Counted from the first letter of the stretch, positions 9,230 to 18,572 are shown. The stretch: 64,000 nucleotides of DNA from Streptomyces sp. NBC_00370 (GCF_036084755.1 NZ_CP107968.1:1602501-1666500); one strand, 5' to 3'. Numbers and translations are program-made. The notes: a model not told the origin generated them from the sequence alone.

Positions 9230-9605
9230 TGATCACCTCGCGGAGAATGCTCACGTCCGGCAGCTCGGCCGGCGGAACAGGACGGGTTACATGGACCAGT
9301 TCGTCATCGGCGAGGTCACCGACCAGCACCCGGACCACCCCGACGGGGAGGTCGAGGCCTGCGGCGAGTTCGGCGATGGACTGGGGTTGCTCGACACAGC
9401 GCTCGACGATCTCCACGTGTTCCGGGGAGAGCGTCTGGTCCCGGCGGGGATCCGATGCGCGGGGTTCGACGATGACGACCGCGATCAGGTCGAGCCGGTG
9501 ACGGGTCGCGCTGCTGGTACGGCCGCGCGTCATCGCGTACGGCCGTACCACCGGTCCGGCTTCGCCGTCGAACCAGGCTTCGGGTTCCTGACCTGCGTCA
9601 CTCAT
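9210..9605 (-). CDS. cvnC: Conservon DUF742 protein (CvnC-type)
   Basis: A 131-residue DUF742 protein, third in the cvnABCD operon. The family-typical start WFDGEAGPVVRPYAMTRGRT is followed by a winged-helix-like region (LSPEHVEIVERCVEQPQSIAELAAGLDLPVGVVRVLVGDL) and a closing LREVINGLRAL. These proteins probably connect the kinase/roadblock pair to the GTPase; the winged helix may bind protein rather than DNA. It lies 13 bp after cvnB and overlaps cvnD, which suggests translational coupling. Confidence 0.93.
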   Translation of the reverse strand: MSDAGQEPEAWFDGEAGPVVRPYAMTRGRTSSATRHRLDLIAVVIVEPRASDPRRDQTLSPEHVEIVERCVEQPQSIAELAAGLDLPVGVVRVLVGDLADDELVHVTRPVPPAELPDVSILREVINGLRAL

Positions 9606-9618
9606 CTGTCGTCCCCAC

Positions 9619-10062
9619 TCACCCTCCGGCGGGCAGACCGGAGCGGGGCGCCGTCGCCAGATGCGCCCCGACCCGCTTGACCATGAGCGTCATCTCGTAG
9701 GCGACCTGGCCGACGTCCGAGTCGGAGTCCGACAGGACGGCCAGACAGCTGCCGTCGCCCGCCGCTGTGACGAAGAGGAAGGCGTCGTCGAGTTCCACGA
9801 CGGTCTGCCGGACCCGGCCGGCGTCGAAGTGCCGGCCGACGCCCTTGGCGAGGCTGTGGAACCCGGAGGCGACGGCGGCGAGATGCTCACCGTCCTCGCG
9901 GGTGAGGTCCTTGGACGTGCCGGTGGCGAGTCCGTCCCCGGAGAGCACGAGTGCTTTACGGATGCTGGCGACCCGCTCGACCAGCTCGTCCAGGAGCCAG
10001 TTGAGCTCTCCCACGGCGTTGGGGTCGGCGGAGTTGCGTGCTGCGGCGTTCGGTGCGGTCAT
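9619..10062 (-). CDS. cvnB: Conservon roadblock/LC7 protein (CvnB-type)
   Basis: A 147-residue roadblock/LC7 domain protein, the fold used by bacterial MglB-like GTPase regulators. Visible family blocks are LNWLLDELVERVASIRKALVLSGDGL, HFDAGRVRQTVVELDDAFLFVTAAGDGSCLAV and YEMTLMVKRVGAHL. In conservons it is thought to dimerise and interact with CvnA and CvnD. Its start overlaps the cvnA stop by 4 bp, so translation is probably coupled. Confidence 0.94.
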   Translation of the reverse strand: MTAPNAAARNSADPNAVGELNWLLDELVERVASIRKALVLSGDGLATGTSKDLTREDGEHLAAVASGFHSLAKGVGRHFDAGRVRQTVVELDDAFLFVTAAGDGSCLAVLSDSDSDVGQVAYEMTLMVKRVGAHLATAPRSGLPAGG

Positions 10063-12755
10063 CGACCGTCCCCCTCAGATGTCGTTCCTTGTGTCCCGGA
10101 GCCGGCGTTCTCCTCGGCGTCGTTCTGCCGACGGCCACGCTGCCAGCCGCGTTGGAGTGAAGCCATGCGGTCGCGGACCTCGTCCGCGTCCCGCTCCGTG
10201 TCCTGGTGGGCCTCGGCGCGGCGCGGTTCCGCGGCCCGCTCGGTCGCGGTGTCCCTCAGCTGGGGGGCGAGGCTGGCCTGCCTGACGCGGCGGGGCAGTC
10301 CTCCGAGGGCGGACTCGTTCTCTTCCTGTTCCTGGCCTGTCAGGCCGTCCTGTCCGGCCGGATCCTCGGCCGGTGTCCGGTCGGGCGCGGGGTGGGCCCG
10401 GCCCGTCGGTTCGTCCACGCGCCTGCCACGGTCGGCGACGAGCGTCGGGGGCCTGCGGCGGGGCAGCCGCAGCGGCGCTTCGGCACCGTCGGGAAGGGTG
10501 TCGGGGGCCTGCTGGTGCTGCTCGCCGGGCAGCCGGAGGTCGTCGCGGCCGGTGCGCTGCGCACGCTCGGTGTCCCTGCCCGCGTCGCGCAGATGTTCGC
10601 GTGCGCGGAAGATCCCCCCGCGCTCGCTGTCGAGGTCGTCCAGATCGGCGATGCCGTCACCTCCGCCACGTAGCGGTGTGTCGTCGCGGCCGAGCGCGCC
10701 GACCGGGGCTTCGAGTTCGACCGGGCCGTCGAGGACGGACGGGCCGTTGCCGAGCCCGGTGGGTATCTGCGCCAGCGCGGTGAGCCGGCCGCCGCCTTCG
10801 GCGCGCACCCGGTCACGCGGACTCTTGCGGTCCAGCCGGAAGCCGGTGCCCTCGGTCTCGGGCGCGTCGGTGAGGAGCGCGACCGGGAGGAAGACGACGG
10901 CGGTCGTGCCGCCGTACGGGGACGGCTGGAGCGAGACGCGGACGTTCTGCCGCTGGGCGAGCCGGCTGACCACGAACAGGCCGAGCCTGTCGGTGTCGGA
11001 CAGCTCGAACTCCGGGGTCTCGGCGAGCCGCAGGTTGGCGTCGAGGAGGAGTTCGGGCGTCATGCCGAGACCGCGGTCGTGGATCTCCAGCGTGAAGCCG
11101 TTGGAGACGCGTTCGCCGTGCACCTGCACCCCGGTGTGCGGGGGCGAGAACACCGTGGCGTTCTCCAGGAGTTCGGCGATGAGGTGGGTGAGGTCGGCGA
11201 CGGCGGGACCGCCGACGCCGATCCGCGGGAGCCGGCGGACCTCGATGCGCTCGTAGTCCTCGACCTCGGCGACCGCGGCGCGCACCACGTCCATGAGCTG
11301 GACGGGCTTGCGCCACTGCCGGGACGGAGCGGCGCCGGAGAGGATCACCAGGCCCTCGGCGTGCCTGCGCATACGGGTGGTGAGGTGGTCGAGGCGGAAG
11401 AGGTCCGCCAGTTCCTCGGTGTCCTCCGTACGGCGCTCCATGGTGTCGAGGAGCGTGAGCTGACGGTGCAGCAGGACCTGGTTGCGGCGGGCGAGGTTGA
11501 CGAACACCTCGGAGACGCCGCGCCTGAGGTCGGCCTGTTTGACGGCGGCCTCGACCGCCGCGCGCTGCAGGGTGTTGAGCGCCTGGCCGACCTGGCCGAC
11601 CTCGTCCTTCTCGTAGTCGAGCCGGGGGGCCTCGGTCTCCACGTCGACCTGTTCGCCCGCCGCGAGCCTGCGCATCACGCTGGGCAGGCGGACGCCGGAG
11701 ACCTCGTGGGCCTCCTTGCGCAGTCCGGACAGGTCACGGATCAGTTCGCGGCCGAGCCGTACGGACACGATCACGGTGACGAGCAGGGCGATGAGGCCGA
11801 GGGCGGCGACGATGCCGACGCGTACGAAGACGTTCTGCCGTACGGGCTTCATGTGGCTGCGGTAGAGGGCGTCGGTCTGGGCGCTCTCGTTGCTGAGGTC
11901 CACCAGGACCGGTGTGGTCATCCGCATCCAGCCCTGGGCGTCCACCGTCTTGGGGTTCCTGGTGGCGCCGGCCGCGATGAGGCGGTCCTCGGTGTCGCGC
12001 AGGGTCAGGTTGGCGGGGCTGTTCCAGTACTGCTGGAGGGTGGCCCGGTCCGGGCCCGGCAGGTCGGCCAGATTCGTCTGGTAGAGCAGCGTCCGGTTGG
12101 CCACGAGGTCGGAGACCGTACGGATCTCTTCCTGGGTGATCTGTCCCGTGATCAGGGAGGAGACGACGAGCGCGTCCTCGCGGGAGAACATCTCCCTGGC
12201 CCGCTCAAGGCCGACCAGGGAGCGGCCCCAGTTGTCCTGGGCCACGTCCTCCTGGCCGAGCAGGTCGGAGAGGAAGTTGTGACCGGGGTCGACGGCCCTG
12301 TTGTAGAAGTCCAGGGCCTGCGCACGGGAGGCCGTGCCCTTGTCGACGGTGGCACGCAGCCGGGACAGACCGCCGAGCGAGTCGGTGAAGAGCGTGAGCT
12401 GTTGGGAGGTGCTGTTCTTCAACTGGCCGCGCACACCGGAGGATCCGGCGCCCTTGCGCACCCGGGTGATCGCGCGGTCGGTGTCGTCGCGCAGGGCCCG
12501 CAGTCGGCTGAGCGAGTCGGCGGCGCGCGGGTCGGCCAGATAGATGAGCGTCTGACGGCGCTCCTGCTGGAGCCGGGCGACGGCGTCCTCGACGGGGTGA
12601 CCGACCTTGTTGACCGCGTTGTTGGCGTTCATCAGCTTGACCGCTTCACTACCGGTGAAGGTGGTGGACAGGCCCCAGAGCGCCACGAGCGAGATGAGCG
12701 GCACGAGCAACAGCGCCACGATCTTCCGGCGGATGGACTTCCCGCGAAAGCGCAT
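10059..12755 (-). CDS. cvnA: Conservon membrane sensor histidine-kinase-like protein (CvnA-type)
   Basis: An 898-residue membrane protein. It has an N-terminal transmembrane helix (IVALLLVPLISLVALWGLS), a long extracytoplasmic nitrate/nitrite-sensor-like helical domain, a second helix (GIVAALGLIALLVTVIVSV), a HAMP-type linker and a GHKL ATPase domain. The ATPase domain shows an N-box ELLENATVFSPP and a G-box HDRGLGMTPE. The dimerisation helix carries LLHRQLTLLDTMERRTED in place of a classical phospho-acceptor box, as in other conservon kinases. The C-terminal quarter is charged and low in complexity, probably disordered. The ATG at 12755 follows GGGGGAGG, which rules out the longer frame to 12872. 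It heads cvnABCD. Confidence 0.93.
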   Translation of the reverse strand: MRFRGKSIRRKIVALLLVPLISLVALWGLSTTFTGSEAVKLMNANNAVNKVGHPVEDAVARLQQERRQTLIYLADPRAADSLSRLRALRDDTDRAITRVRKGAGSSGVRGQLKNSTSQQLTLFTDSLGGLSRLRATVDKGTASRAQALDFYNRAVDPGHNFLSDLLGQEDVAQDNWGRSLVGLERAREMFSREDALVVSSLITGQITQEEIRTVSDLVANRTLLYQTNLADLPGPDRATLQQYWNSPANLTLRDTEDRLIAAGATRNPKTVDAQGWMRMTTPVLVDLSNESAQTDALYRSHMKPVRQNVFVRVGIVAALGLIALLVTVIVSVRLGRELIRDLSGLRKEAHEVSGVRLPSVMRRLAAGEQVDVETEAPRLDYEKDEVGQVGQALNTLQRAAVEAAVKQADLRRGVSEVFVNLARRNQVLLHRQLTLLDTMERRTEDTEELADLFRLDHLTTRMRRHAEGLVILSGAAPSRQWRKPVQLMDVVRAAVAEVEDYERIEVRRLPRIGVGGPAVADLTHLIAELLENATVFSPPHTGVQVHGERVSNGFTLEIHDRGLGMTPELLLDANLRLAETPEFELSDTDRLGLFVVSRLAQRQNVRVSLQPSPYGGTTAVVFLPVALLTDAPETEGTGFRLDRKSPRDRVRAEGGGRLTALAQIPTGLGNGPSVLDGPVELEAPVGALGRDDTPLRGGGDGIADLDDLDSERGGIFRAREHLRDAGRDTERAQRTGRDDLRLPGEQHQQAPDTLPDGAEAPLRLPRRRPPTLVADRGRRVDEPTGRAHPAPDRTPAEDPAGQDGLTGQEQEENESALGGLPRRVRQASLAPQLRDTATERAAEPRRAEAHQDTERDADEVRDRMASLQRGWQRGRRQNDAEENAGSGTQGTTSEGDGR

Positions 12756-13141
12756 GGCCTCCCCCAGATCGGGCCCCCCGCCGGGTGCGGGAGATACTCC
12801 GTCAACAAACGGCGCGAGCCTACTACTGACACACCTGCAACTCGAAGACACATCCGGATGTTTTTCAGCCACTCGGCGTTGTCTCGATCATGAGTTGTCC
12901 CGGTATCGGGAGAGATGATCCTTCCGGGCGATCGAGATAAGACCAGGCCGGACGGTGCTTTATCCGCTCAAACAAGTGGCTTGAATTATTCGCAACGCCA
13001 CAGGCTGCGGGAATCTTCCAGTCGGGCCAATCGTCCTTATGTGCGGGGATCAGGGGGACGTTGGGCAACTGCGGGGCGGTTCGCGCATCACATTCGGCTC
13101 TCGGCCGGCGTGAAGCGACGGAAGCCGGGCAGTGAGTCCTG
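12756..13141. other. Intergenic region upstream of divergent cvnA and membrane-protein gene
   Basis: About 390-415 bp between divergent genes. It is noticeably richer in A/T than its surroundings, especially 12900-13030, and probably carries the promoters of both units. I see no convincing open frame, RNA gene or perfect long inverted repeat. No promoter box is clear enough to place. Confidence 0.5.
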
Positions 13142-13171
13142 ATGTCGGACGGTGTGGGGAGTGACGGGTCC

Positions 13172-13699
13172 ATGGAGACGGAAGAGCGGCAAGGCATGGC
13201 ATCGGCGCAGGGGTTCGCCGGGGTTTCCCGGCGGCTCTGGGTGGAGGAGCCCGCGGTGCGCTACCGCATGCCGGACGCGGTCAGAAAGGCCGCCGTACGC
13301 GCCGTGATCATCATGTCGGTGACACTGATCGAGGCCATGGTCGCCTTCCTCAGCACGCTCGCCGGCTCCTGGCTGGCGTTCCCCATGGTGATGAGCAGCG
13401 TCGCCTCGACCGTGGTGGCCACCTGGGCCGTGCTGGACGTGTGGGTGACCCGCCAGGTGTGGAACCAGCGCAACGGCGTGGTGTCGGTCCCCAGCAGTAC
13501 GGCCCGGCAGATGCGCAAGGAGCGGCGCACGGCGCGCGGTGACGCCCGGCGGGCGGCGCGGGGCACGGGCCGGGGCGCGGGGAGCGACGCCGGCCGGATA
13601 CCGGAGCGGGAGCACGGCGGCGTACGGGAGCGGGAACGCGACCGGGACCGCGACCGGGACCGGGAGCACGGCTCCCACCGGGTGTCCCAGGCCGCCTGA
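13172..13699 (+). CDS. Small membrane protein with charged repeat tail
   Basis: A 175-residue protein of unknown function. Two hydrophobic helices lie at about residues 35-80 (AVIIMSVTLIEAMVAFLSTLAG and FPMVMSSVASTVVATWAVLDVWV). A basic stretch follows, then a tail of alternating Arg and Asp/Glu (about residues 150-168), built from a short repeat of CGGGAC-like units. The start is uncertain: ATG 13142 has no ribosome site, ATG 13172 follows GGGGAG, and ATG 13196 is also possible. The mixed-charge tail could be a protein or nucleic-acid contact surface at the membrane, but this is inference. It is convergent with the SMC-like gene. Confidence 0.7.
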   Translation: METEERQGMASAQGFAGVSRRLWVEEPAVRYRMPDAVRKAAVRAVIIMSVTLIEAMVAFLSTLAGSWLAFPMVMSSVASTVVATWAVLDVWVTRQVWNQRNGVVSVPSSTARQMRKERRTARGDARRAARGTGRGAGSDAGRIPEREHGGVRERERDRDRDRDREHGSHRVSQAA

Positions 13700-13795
13700 T
13701 CGCCCGGTTCGTCGCCCGCTTCGCGTGACCTGCCACGCGTGATTCGGTCCGCGTGACCTCTCAGGCCGCCTGACCCGCTCCGTTCGAGGGCGCTG

Positions 13796-16700
13796 CTATG
13801 TGGCCACTTCCGAAGCCGCCGGGGCCGGCTGCTCCTGGGAGCGCTTGAACATCCGCGTGGCCGTGATCTCGCCGTGCACCGTCTCGGTGCCCGGGTCCTG
13901 TTGGGGCAGCCCGGGGCGCAAGTGCTCCTCCACACTGATGTACTTGAGCCCGGCGCGCAGATCCGCGTCGTTGCGCAGCCGGATCACCAGCGGGAACTCC
14001 GCGAGCGCTGTCGTGTCGAACAGCCCCGTCGTATAGAGCAGCTGGACGCCCAGGGCGTCCGACACCGCGCGCTGGAGCTCCAGCAGATAGGTCGCGTTGG
14101 CGCGGCCGATGGGATTGTCGAGGAAGAGCGTCCCCGCGTGGCGGTGCTTGTCGCGGCCCCGGTCGTTGCTCCGCAGGGCCGCCATCGTGCAGTAGAGGGC
14201 GATGGCGGCGGTGAGGAGCTGGCCGCCGGAGAAGACGTCCCCCATCTGACCGACCGGGACGCGCTCGGCGCGCAGCACCGCGTCCGGCTTGAGGATCTCG
14301 ACGGCGACGCCCTTGGGCTGGAGCGCCGCCTGAACGCCCCGCAGCAGCAGGGACATCCCGTCCCTGCGCAGGTCGGAGTTCTTCTTCAGGGCGGCGTGGG
14401 TGGCTTCGTCGATGACCTCGCCCAGCCGCTCGGTGAGGGTCGTACGGTCCGGGTCCTCGAAGCGGATCCGCAGGAACTCCTGCCCCGACCACTCCCCCAA
14501 CCCCTCGGGCAGCCGGGACAGCCGCTGGGCCGAGCGCAGTGTCGTCAGCGCGGACTCCACCAGCCCGCGCAGCCGGTCCACGATGGACTCCCTGTTGCGC
14601 TCCAGCTGCGCCAGCTCGTCCGTCAGCACCCGCAGCCGGGGCGCGAACGCCTGCGCCCAGCGCGCCGCGTGCTCGGGGAGCGCCGCCGCGGGCAGCTCGC
14701 GGATCTGCTGGCGGGCCGGGGTGCGGACCTGCTCGTAGCGGGTCGAGTTGGCGTGCCGTACGAGGATGTCACTGGCCTCACGCACCGCGGTCTCCGCCGC
14801 GGACAGTTCCGTGGCACAGGCCCGCAGCGAGCGGCGGGCCTCCGCTGCGGACTGCCGGGCCTCGTCCAGGCTGCCCGGGTACGGCTCGGGGGGTGCGGGC
14901 TGCTCGGCGCCCGGTTCGTCGTCGGCGGGGGCGCCGCGCAGCAGGTCCCGCAGGAGGGCCGCTGTCTCGTCGAACCCGCCCGCCGCGTTCTCCGCGGCGC
15001 GGTGGGCGTGGAGCAGTTCGTCGTGGGCGGCGCGCGCGGTCTCCAGGGCGTCGCTGCGCAGGGCCAGTTCGGCGGTGGCGGTGCGCAGCAGGCTCTGGGC
15101 CTGTTCGGCGTCGGCGGGGACCTGCTCCGGGGGCAGCTCGGTGTGGGCGCTGCCGTCGGCCGGGGCGAGGCGCTCGGCCTCGCCGCGCAGCCTGCCGAGC
15201 TGTTCGCTGGCGGCCGACGCGCGCGATTCGAGCATCTGGACCAGGGATTCGGCGCGGGCCGCGGCTGCCTGCCGGGACGGGCCGTCGGCGCCGTCGGTGG
15301 ATTCGAGGAGCTGGGCCGCGCGGGTACGGACCTTGTTGCTGAGCCGGTCCAGCTCGGTGAGGGCCGCGCTCTCGTCGCTCTCGGCGCGCGCCTGTTCGGC
15401 ACGCAGGTCGGCGCCGACGCCGACCTTCTCGTACAGCTGCGAGGCGGCGCGGTACGCCTCGCGCAGGGCGGGCAACGAGGCGCGCTTGATCCCGTCGGCG
15501 CCCTCCTCCGACTGGGGCAGGCTCTCCGGCGCGCCGGCGATCTCGGCCCGCTCGGCGCGCAGCGCCCTGGCCGTGCGGCGGGCGTCGTCGGCTGCGCGCT
15601 GGGCGGCCCTGCGGTCCTCGTCGGCGGCGCGCGCCCGGTCCAGGCAGGCGGCGGCGCGCGCTTCGCTCTCGGCCGCCTCGTCGACCATCTCCCGCAGTTT
15701 GGCCTGCCATTCGGCCCGCTCGCGCAGCCGGAAGGCGAGTCCTGACAGGGCGTCGGCGACCCGGCGGGCGCGCTGGGCGGCCTCCTGCCGGTCTTCGCGT
15801 ACGCGCGAGGTGTCGGCGGCGGCCTCGTCGGCCTCGGCGCGCGCCGTGCGGGCCTCGGTGAGCACGGCCGCCGCGGTCTCGGCGCTCTCGGCGGCCGTAC
15901 GGGCGGCGGCGCCGAGTTCGGTGAGCATGCCGGCCGGGCAGTCGGAGCGCCAGGCGCCGAGCCGGGCCGCGAGGGCGCGGTCGGCGGCGAGGCGCGCGGC
16001 GAGGGTCTTGATCTCCTCGTCCCGCTCGGCCGCGCGGGTACGCAGGGCCTGGCGCTCCTCGTCCGCCGCGTGCTCGTCATGCATGGCGGGGTTCGGCGGT
16101 ACGAGGAAGACGCCGCTCTCCTCGCCGTCGGCGGGGGCCGGGACGGGGGCGAGCAGGGCGGCCGCCGTGCCGACGGCGACGGCCGAGCGGGGCAGCAGGG
16201 CGGCGCCGGTGAGGGCTTCGCGGGCGCGGCTGTGCGACGCGGGGTCGGTGATGACCACGCCGTCGACCAGCTCGGGCCGTGCGGCCAGGACGGCGGCGTG
16301 GTCGACGGGGTCGACGGCCTGGGCGAGATAGCGCCAGCCGGGGAGGGCGGGGATGCCGTGCTCGCCGAGGTATTCGACGGTGGCGAGGACGTCGGGACCC
16401 GGCGGCAGCAGCCCGCCGTCGCCGAGCGCGCCGAGGATGCGGGAGTCGTCGGCGGAGACCGTGCGCAGGTCGAACAGCTGCCGTTCGGCCGAAGCCACAC
16501 CCTGGTCCAGCAGCTCGCGCAACTCGTCGGCGTACCGGTCGAGTTCTTCGGCGGTCAGCGGTCCAGCCCCGGCGCGTGGGGGTGCCGGCTTGCGGTCGGC
16601 CGCGCCGTTGCGCTGCGACGGCAGGCCCGGCTGCGGGGGGTTCGGCGGGAGACTGAGCAGGTCGGCGAGGCGCTCGTCCTCGGCGATGGACTCCGCCGCC

Positions 16701-18487
16701 CTGCGCTCCGCCTCGTACGCCTGCTCGGCGGCCTGCGCCGCGTCGGCCGCGCGGGCGGCGGCCAGTTCGGCGCGGGCTTCCGCGGCTGCCGCTTCCCTGG
16801 CCTGTTCGGCAGCGGTCGAAGCGGCCTCGCGGGCGCTGTCCCAGGCGGCGACGGCGGACTTCTCCGCGTCGCTGGCGGCGAGCGCCGCGCGCGCCGGGTC
16901 GGCGTCGGGGGCGGTGTCGTCCAGCCAGCCTGCCCGTACCGCCTCGGCCGTCTCCTGGCCGACCTCGGCGAGGCGCTGGCGCAGATGGCCTGCCTCGCTG
17001 CGGGCGCGCTGGGCTTCGGTGGCGGCGGACGTGGCGTCGCGGTGTGCGGCCTCGCCGGTCTCCTGGAGGACCGCGGAGCGTTCCTCTTCCTCGTTCGCGA
17101 CGCGTTCGCCGTCCTCCGCCGCCGCGTGCAGCGCGCGGACCAGATCGGCCGCTGCGGTGGCCCGCGCGGCGAGTGCGGGCGCCGCGTCGCGCTCGGCCTC
17201 GCGGATCGCGACGGCGACCCGCGCCGAACGGTCGGCGGCGGCGCGGTGGCGCAGCACGTTCTCCGCCGCCTGCCAGGCCGAGTGGAGCGTACGGGCGTCG
17301 GTCAGCTCGCGCCGCTGGGCGGCGGCGCGCTTCTCGGCCACGGTGAGCGCGAGGGACGCATGCCGGTAGGCCAGTTCGGCGGCGATCAGGGAGCTGTGGG
17401 CGCGGCCCTGCTGGGCCTCGGTCACGGTGTGGGCCGCCGCTGTGACCCGCTGGGCCAGCTCCCCCGTACGGCCGCGCTCCTCGGTGGCGCGGGCGGCGAT
17501 GCGGCGCACCAGCGTACGGGCCCTGCGCTCGGCGCCCGCGTGCACGTCACGGGCGTGGGACCTGGTCTCGGCCGCTTCGACGATACGGCCGAGCAGGTCG
17601 ACGGAGCCCGCTGTGAAGTCGCGCTCGGCGGTCAGTTCGGCGCGCCGGCCGAGCTTGTTGCCGAAGCCTCCGACGAGGTCGGCGAGCCCGTCGGTGTCGC
17701 GGGTGTCGGTGACGGCGCGCAGCAGCAGGTCGGTGAAGTCGCTGTCCTTCTTGACGGCGAAGAGTCCGGCCGCCTCACCCTCGTCGGCGTTCATCTCCCG
17801 CTGGTAGCGGAAGAGTTCCGGGTCGAGGCCGAGGTCGCCGAGATGTTCGTTCCAGCGGTCGTGGATCTCTTCCCAGTGGATGTCGAGGTGCGGGTAGACC
17901 TTGCCCGCCTCGGTGATGGAGTCGCGGAAGCCCTTCATCGTGCGGCGCCTGCCGCGCGCTCCTGACGCGCCTTCGGGCGACCGGTGCACGGCGGACGATT
18001 CGGCGACGGGCAGCGAGTCGAGGCTCAGTCCGGGGCCGGGCCGGAAGGAGTACCAGGCCTCGGCGAACTTCCGCGGGTCGTTGGAGACCTGACGGCCGCG
18101 CCACTCGCTGGCCTTGCCGACCACGACGAGTTCGCCGGTGAGGGTGTGCTGCCACTCCAGCGCGACATGACCGCAGTCGTCGGCGAGGAGGAACTTGCGC
18201 AGCACCCCGGAGCTGGCGCCGCCGAGCGTGTTGCGGTGGCCCGGCAGCATCACCGAGAAGATCAGCTTGAGCAGGACGGACTTGCCGCCGCCGTTCTCCA
18301 GGAAGAGCACGCCCGCGGGGGCGGGTCTGCGGGGCGGCCCGACCGGTTCGTCCTCGAAGAACTCCGCCTGGGTGGGAGCGGGGTTGGGCACGGGCGCGCC
18401 CACCCCGCGCAGGTCGAGCACGGTGTCGGCGTAGCGCGCACCGGCAGGCCCGATGGAGTAGAGGCGGACCCGGGACAGCTCGTACAT
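13796..18487 (-). CDS. Giant SMC-like ATPase (MukB/MksB/JetC-like)
   Basis: A 1563-residue ABC-type ATPase with SMC architecture. The N-terminal head has Walker A LENGGGKSVLLKL at about residues 63-75. A very long Ala/Arg/Glu-rich coiled-coil region with a central hinge-like segment follows. The C-terminal head has the signature FSGGQLLTAA near 1419 and Walker B TLFLDNP near 1453-1459. The residue after the Walker B Asp is Asn, not the usual catalytic Glu. The layout (two small partners directly upstream in one operon) matches condensins of the MukBEF/MksBEF/Wadjet group, which extrude DNA loops and, in Wadjet, restrict plasmids. No JetD-like nuclease gene is adjacent. The start ATG encodes MYELSRVRLYSIGPAG. 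The exact family assignment is inferred from architecture and context. Confidence 0.85.
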   Translation of the reverse strand: MYELSRVRLYSIGPAGARYADTVLDLRGVGAPVPNPAPTQAEFFEDEPVGPPRRPAPAGVLFLENGGGKSVLLKLIFSVMLPGHRNTLGGASSGVLRKFLLADDCGHVALEWQHTLTGELVVVGKASEWRGRQVSNDPRKFAEAWYSFRPGPGLSLDSLPVAESSAVHRSPEGASGARGRRRTMKGFRDSITEAGKVYPHLDIHWEEIHDRWNEHLGDLGLDPELFRYQREMNADEGEAAGLFAVKKDSDFTDLLLRAVTDTRDTDGLADLVGGFGNKLGRRAELTAERDFTAGSVDLLGRIVEAAETRSHARDVHAGAERRARTLVRRIAARATEERGRTGELAQRVTAAAHTVTEAQQGRAHSSLIAAELAYRHASLALTVAEKRAAAQRRELTDARTLHSAWQAAENVLRHRAAADRSARVAVAIREAERDAAPALAARATAAADLVRALHAAAEDGERVANEEEERSAVLQETGEAAHRDATSAATEAQRARSEAGHLRQRLAEVGQETAEAVRAGWLDDTAPDADPARAALAASDAEKSAVAAWDSAREAASTAAEQAREAAAAEARAELAAARAADAAQAAEQAYEAERRAAESIAEDERLADLLSLPPNPPQPGLPSQRNGAADRKPAPPRAGAGPLTAEELDRYADELRELLDQGVASAERQLFDLRTVSADDSRILGALGDGGLLPPGPDVLATVEYLGEHGIPALPGWRYLAQAVDPVDHAAVLAARPELVDGVVITDPASHSRAREALTGAALLPRSAVAVGTAAALLAPVPAPADGEESGVFLVPPNPAMHDEHAADEERQALRTRAAERDEEIKTLAARLAADRALAARLGAWRSDCPAGMLTELGAAARTAAESAETAAAVLTEARTARAEADEAAADTSRVREDRQEAAQRARRVADALSGLAFRLRERAEWQAKLREMVDEAAESEARAAACLDRARAADEDRRAAQRAADDARRTARALRAERAEIAGAPESLPQSEEGADGIKRASLPALREAYRAASQLYEKVGVGADLRAEQARAESDESAALTELDRLSNKVRTRAAQLLESTDGADGPSRQAAAARAESLVQMLESRASAASEQLGRLRGEAERLAPADGSAHTELPPEQVPADAEQAQSLLRTATAELALRSDALETARAAHDELLHAHRAAENAAGGFDETAALLRDLLRGAPADDEPGAEQPAPPEPYPGSLDEARQSAAEARRSLRACATELSAAETAVREASDILVRHANSTRYEQVRTPARQQIRELPAAALPEHAARWAQAFAPRLRVLTDELAQLERNRESIVDRLRGLVESALTTLRSAQRLSRLPEGLGEWSGQEFLRIRFEDPDRTTLTERLGEVIDEATHAALKKNSDLRRDGMSLLLRGVQAALQPKGVAVEILKPDAVLRAERVPVGQMGDVFSGGQLLTAAIALYCTMAALRSNDRGRDKHRHAGTLFLDNPIGRANATYLLELQRAVSDALGVQLLYTTGLFDTTALAEFPLVIRLRNDADLRAGLKYISVEEHLRPGLPQQDPGTETVHGEITATRMFKRSQEQPAPAASEVAT

Positions 18488-18541
18488 GGCGGACTCTCGT
18501 CGTGGGGAAGAGCGGCGGAAGGAAGGGCGGCAGCGGTGCGA

Positions 18542-18572
18542 CCGGGGCCCGGAGCGGGGATCCGGGCCCGGG
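18542..18572 (-). other. GC-rich hairpin between condensin-like genes
   Basis: CCGGGGCCCGG (18542-18552) and CCGGGCCCGGG (18562-18572) pair with one mismatch around a 9-nt loop, immediately after the stop of the upstream gene and 55 bp before the SMC-like start. It could weaken read-through or protect the upstream mRNA, setting subunit ratios. This role is inferred. Confidence 0.5.

Noticed and set aside
10059..12872. Long frames on the plus strand opposite cvnA (for example 11079-12893)
   Set aside because: They mirror the G/C-rich codon pattern of the minus-strand gene and have no family motif or ribosome site.
13720..13770. Three CGCGTGA copies between convergent genes, considered as a CRISPR-like or regulatory array
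   Set aside because: Units are very short, spacers unequal, and such words are common at this G/C content.
13874..17965. Plus-strand frames of 500-630 codons opposite the SMC-like gene
   Set aside because: The antisense of an Ala/Arg/Glu-rich coiled coil gives long open frames by composition alone; no recognisable domain.
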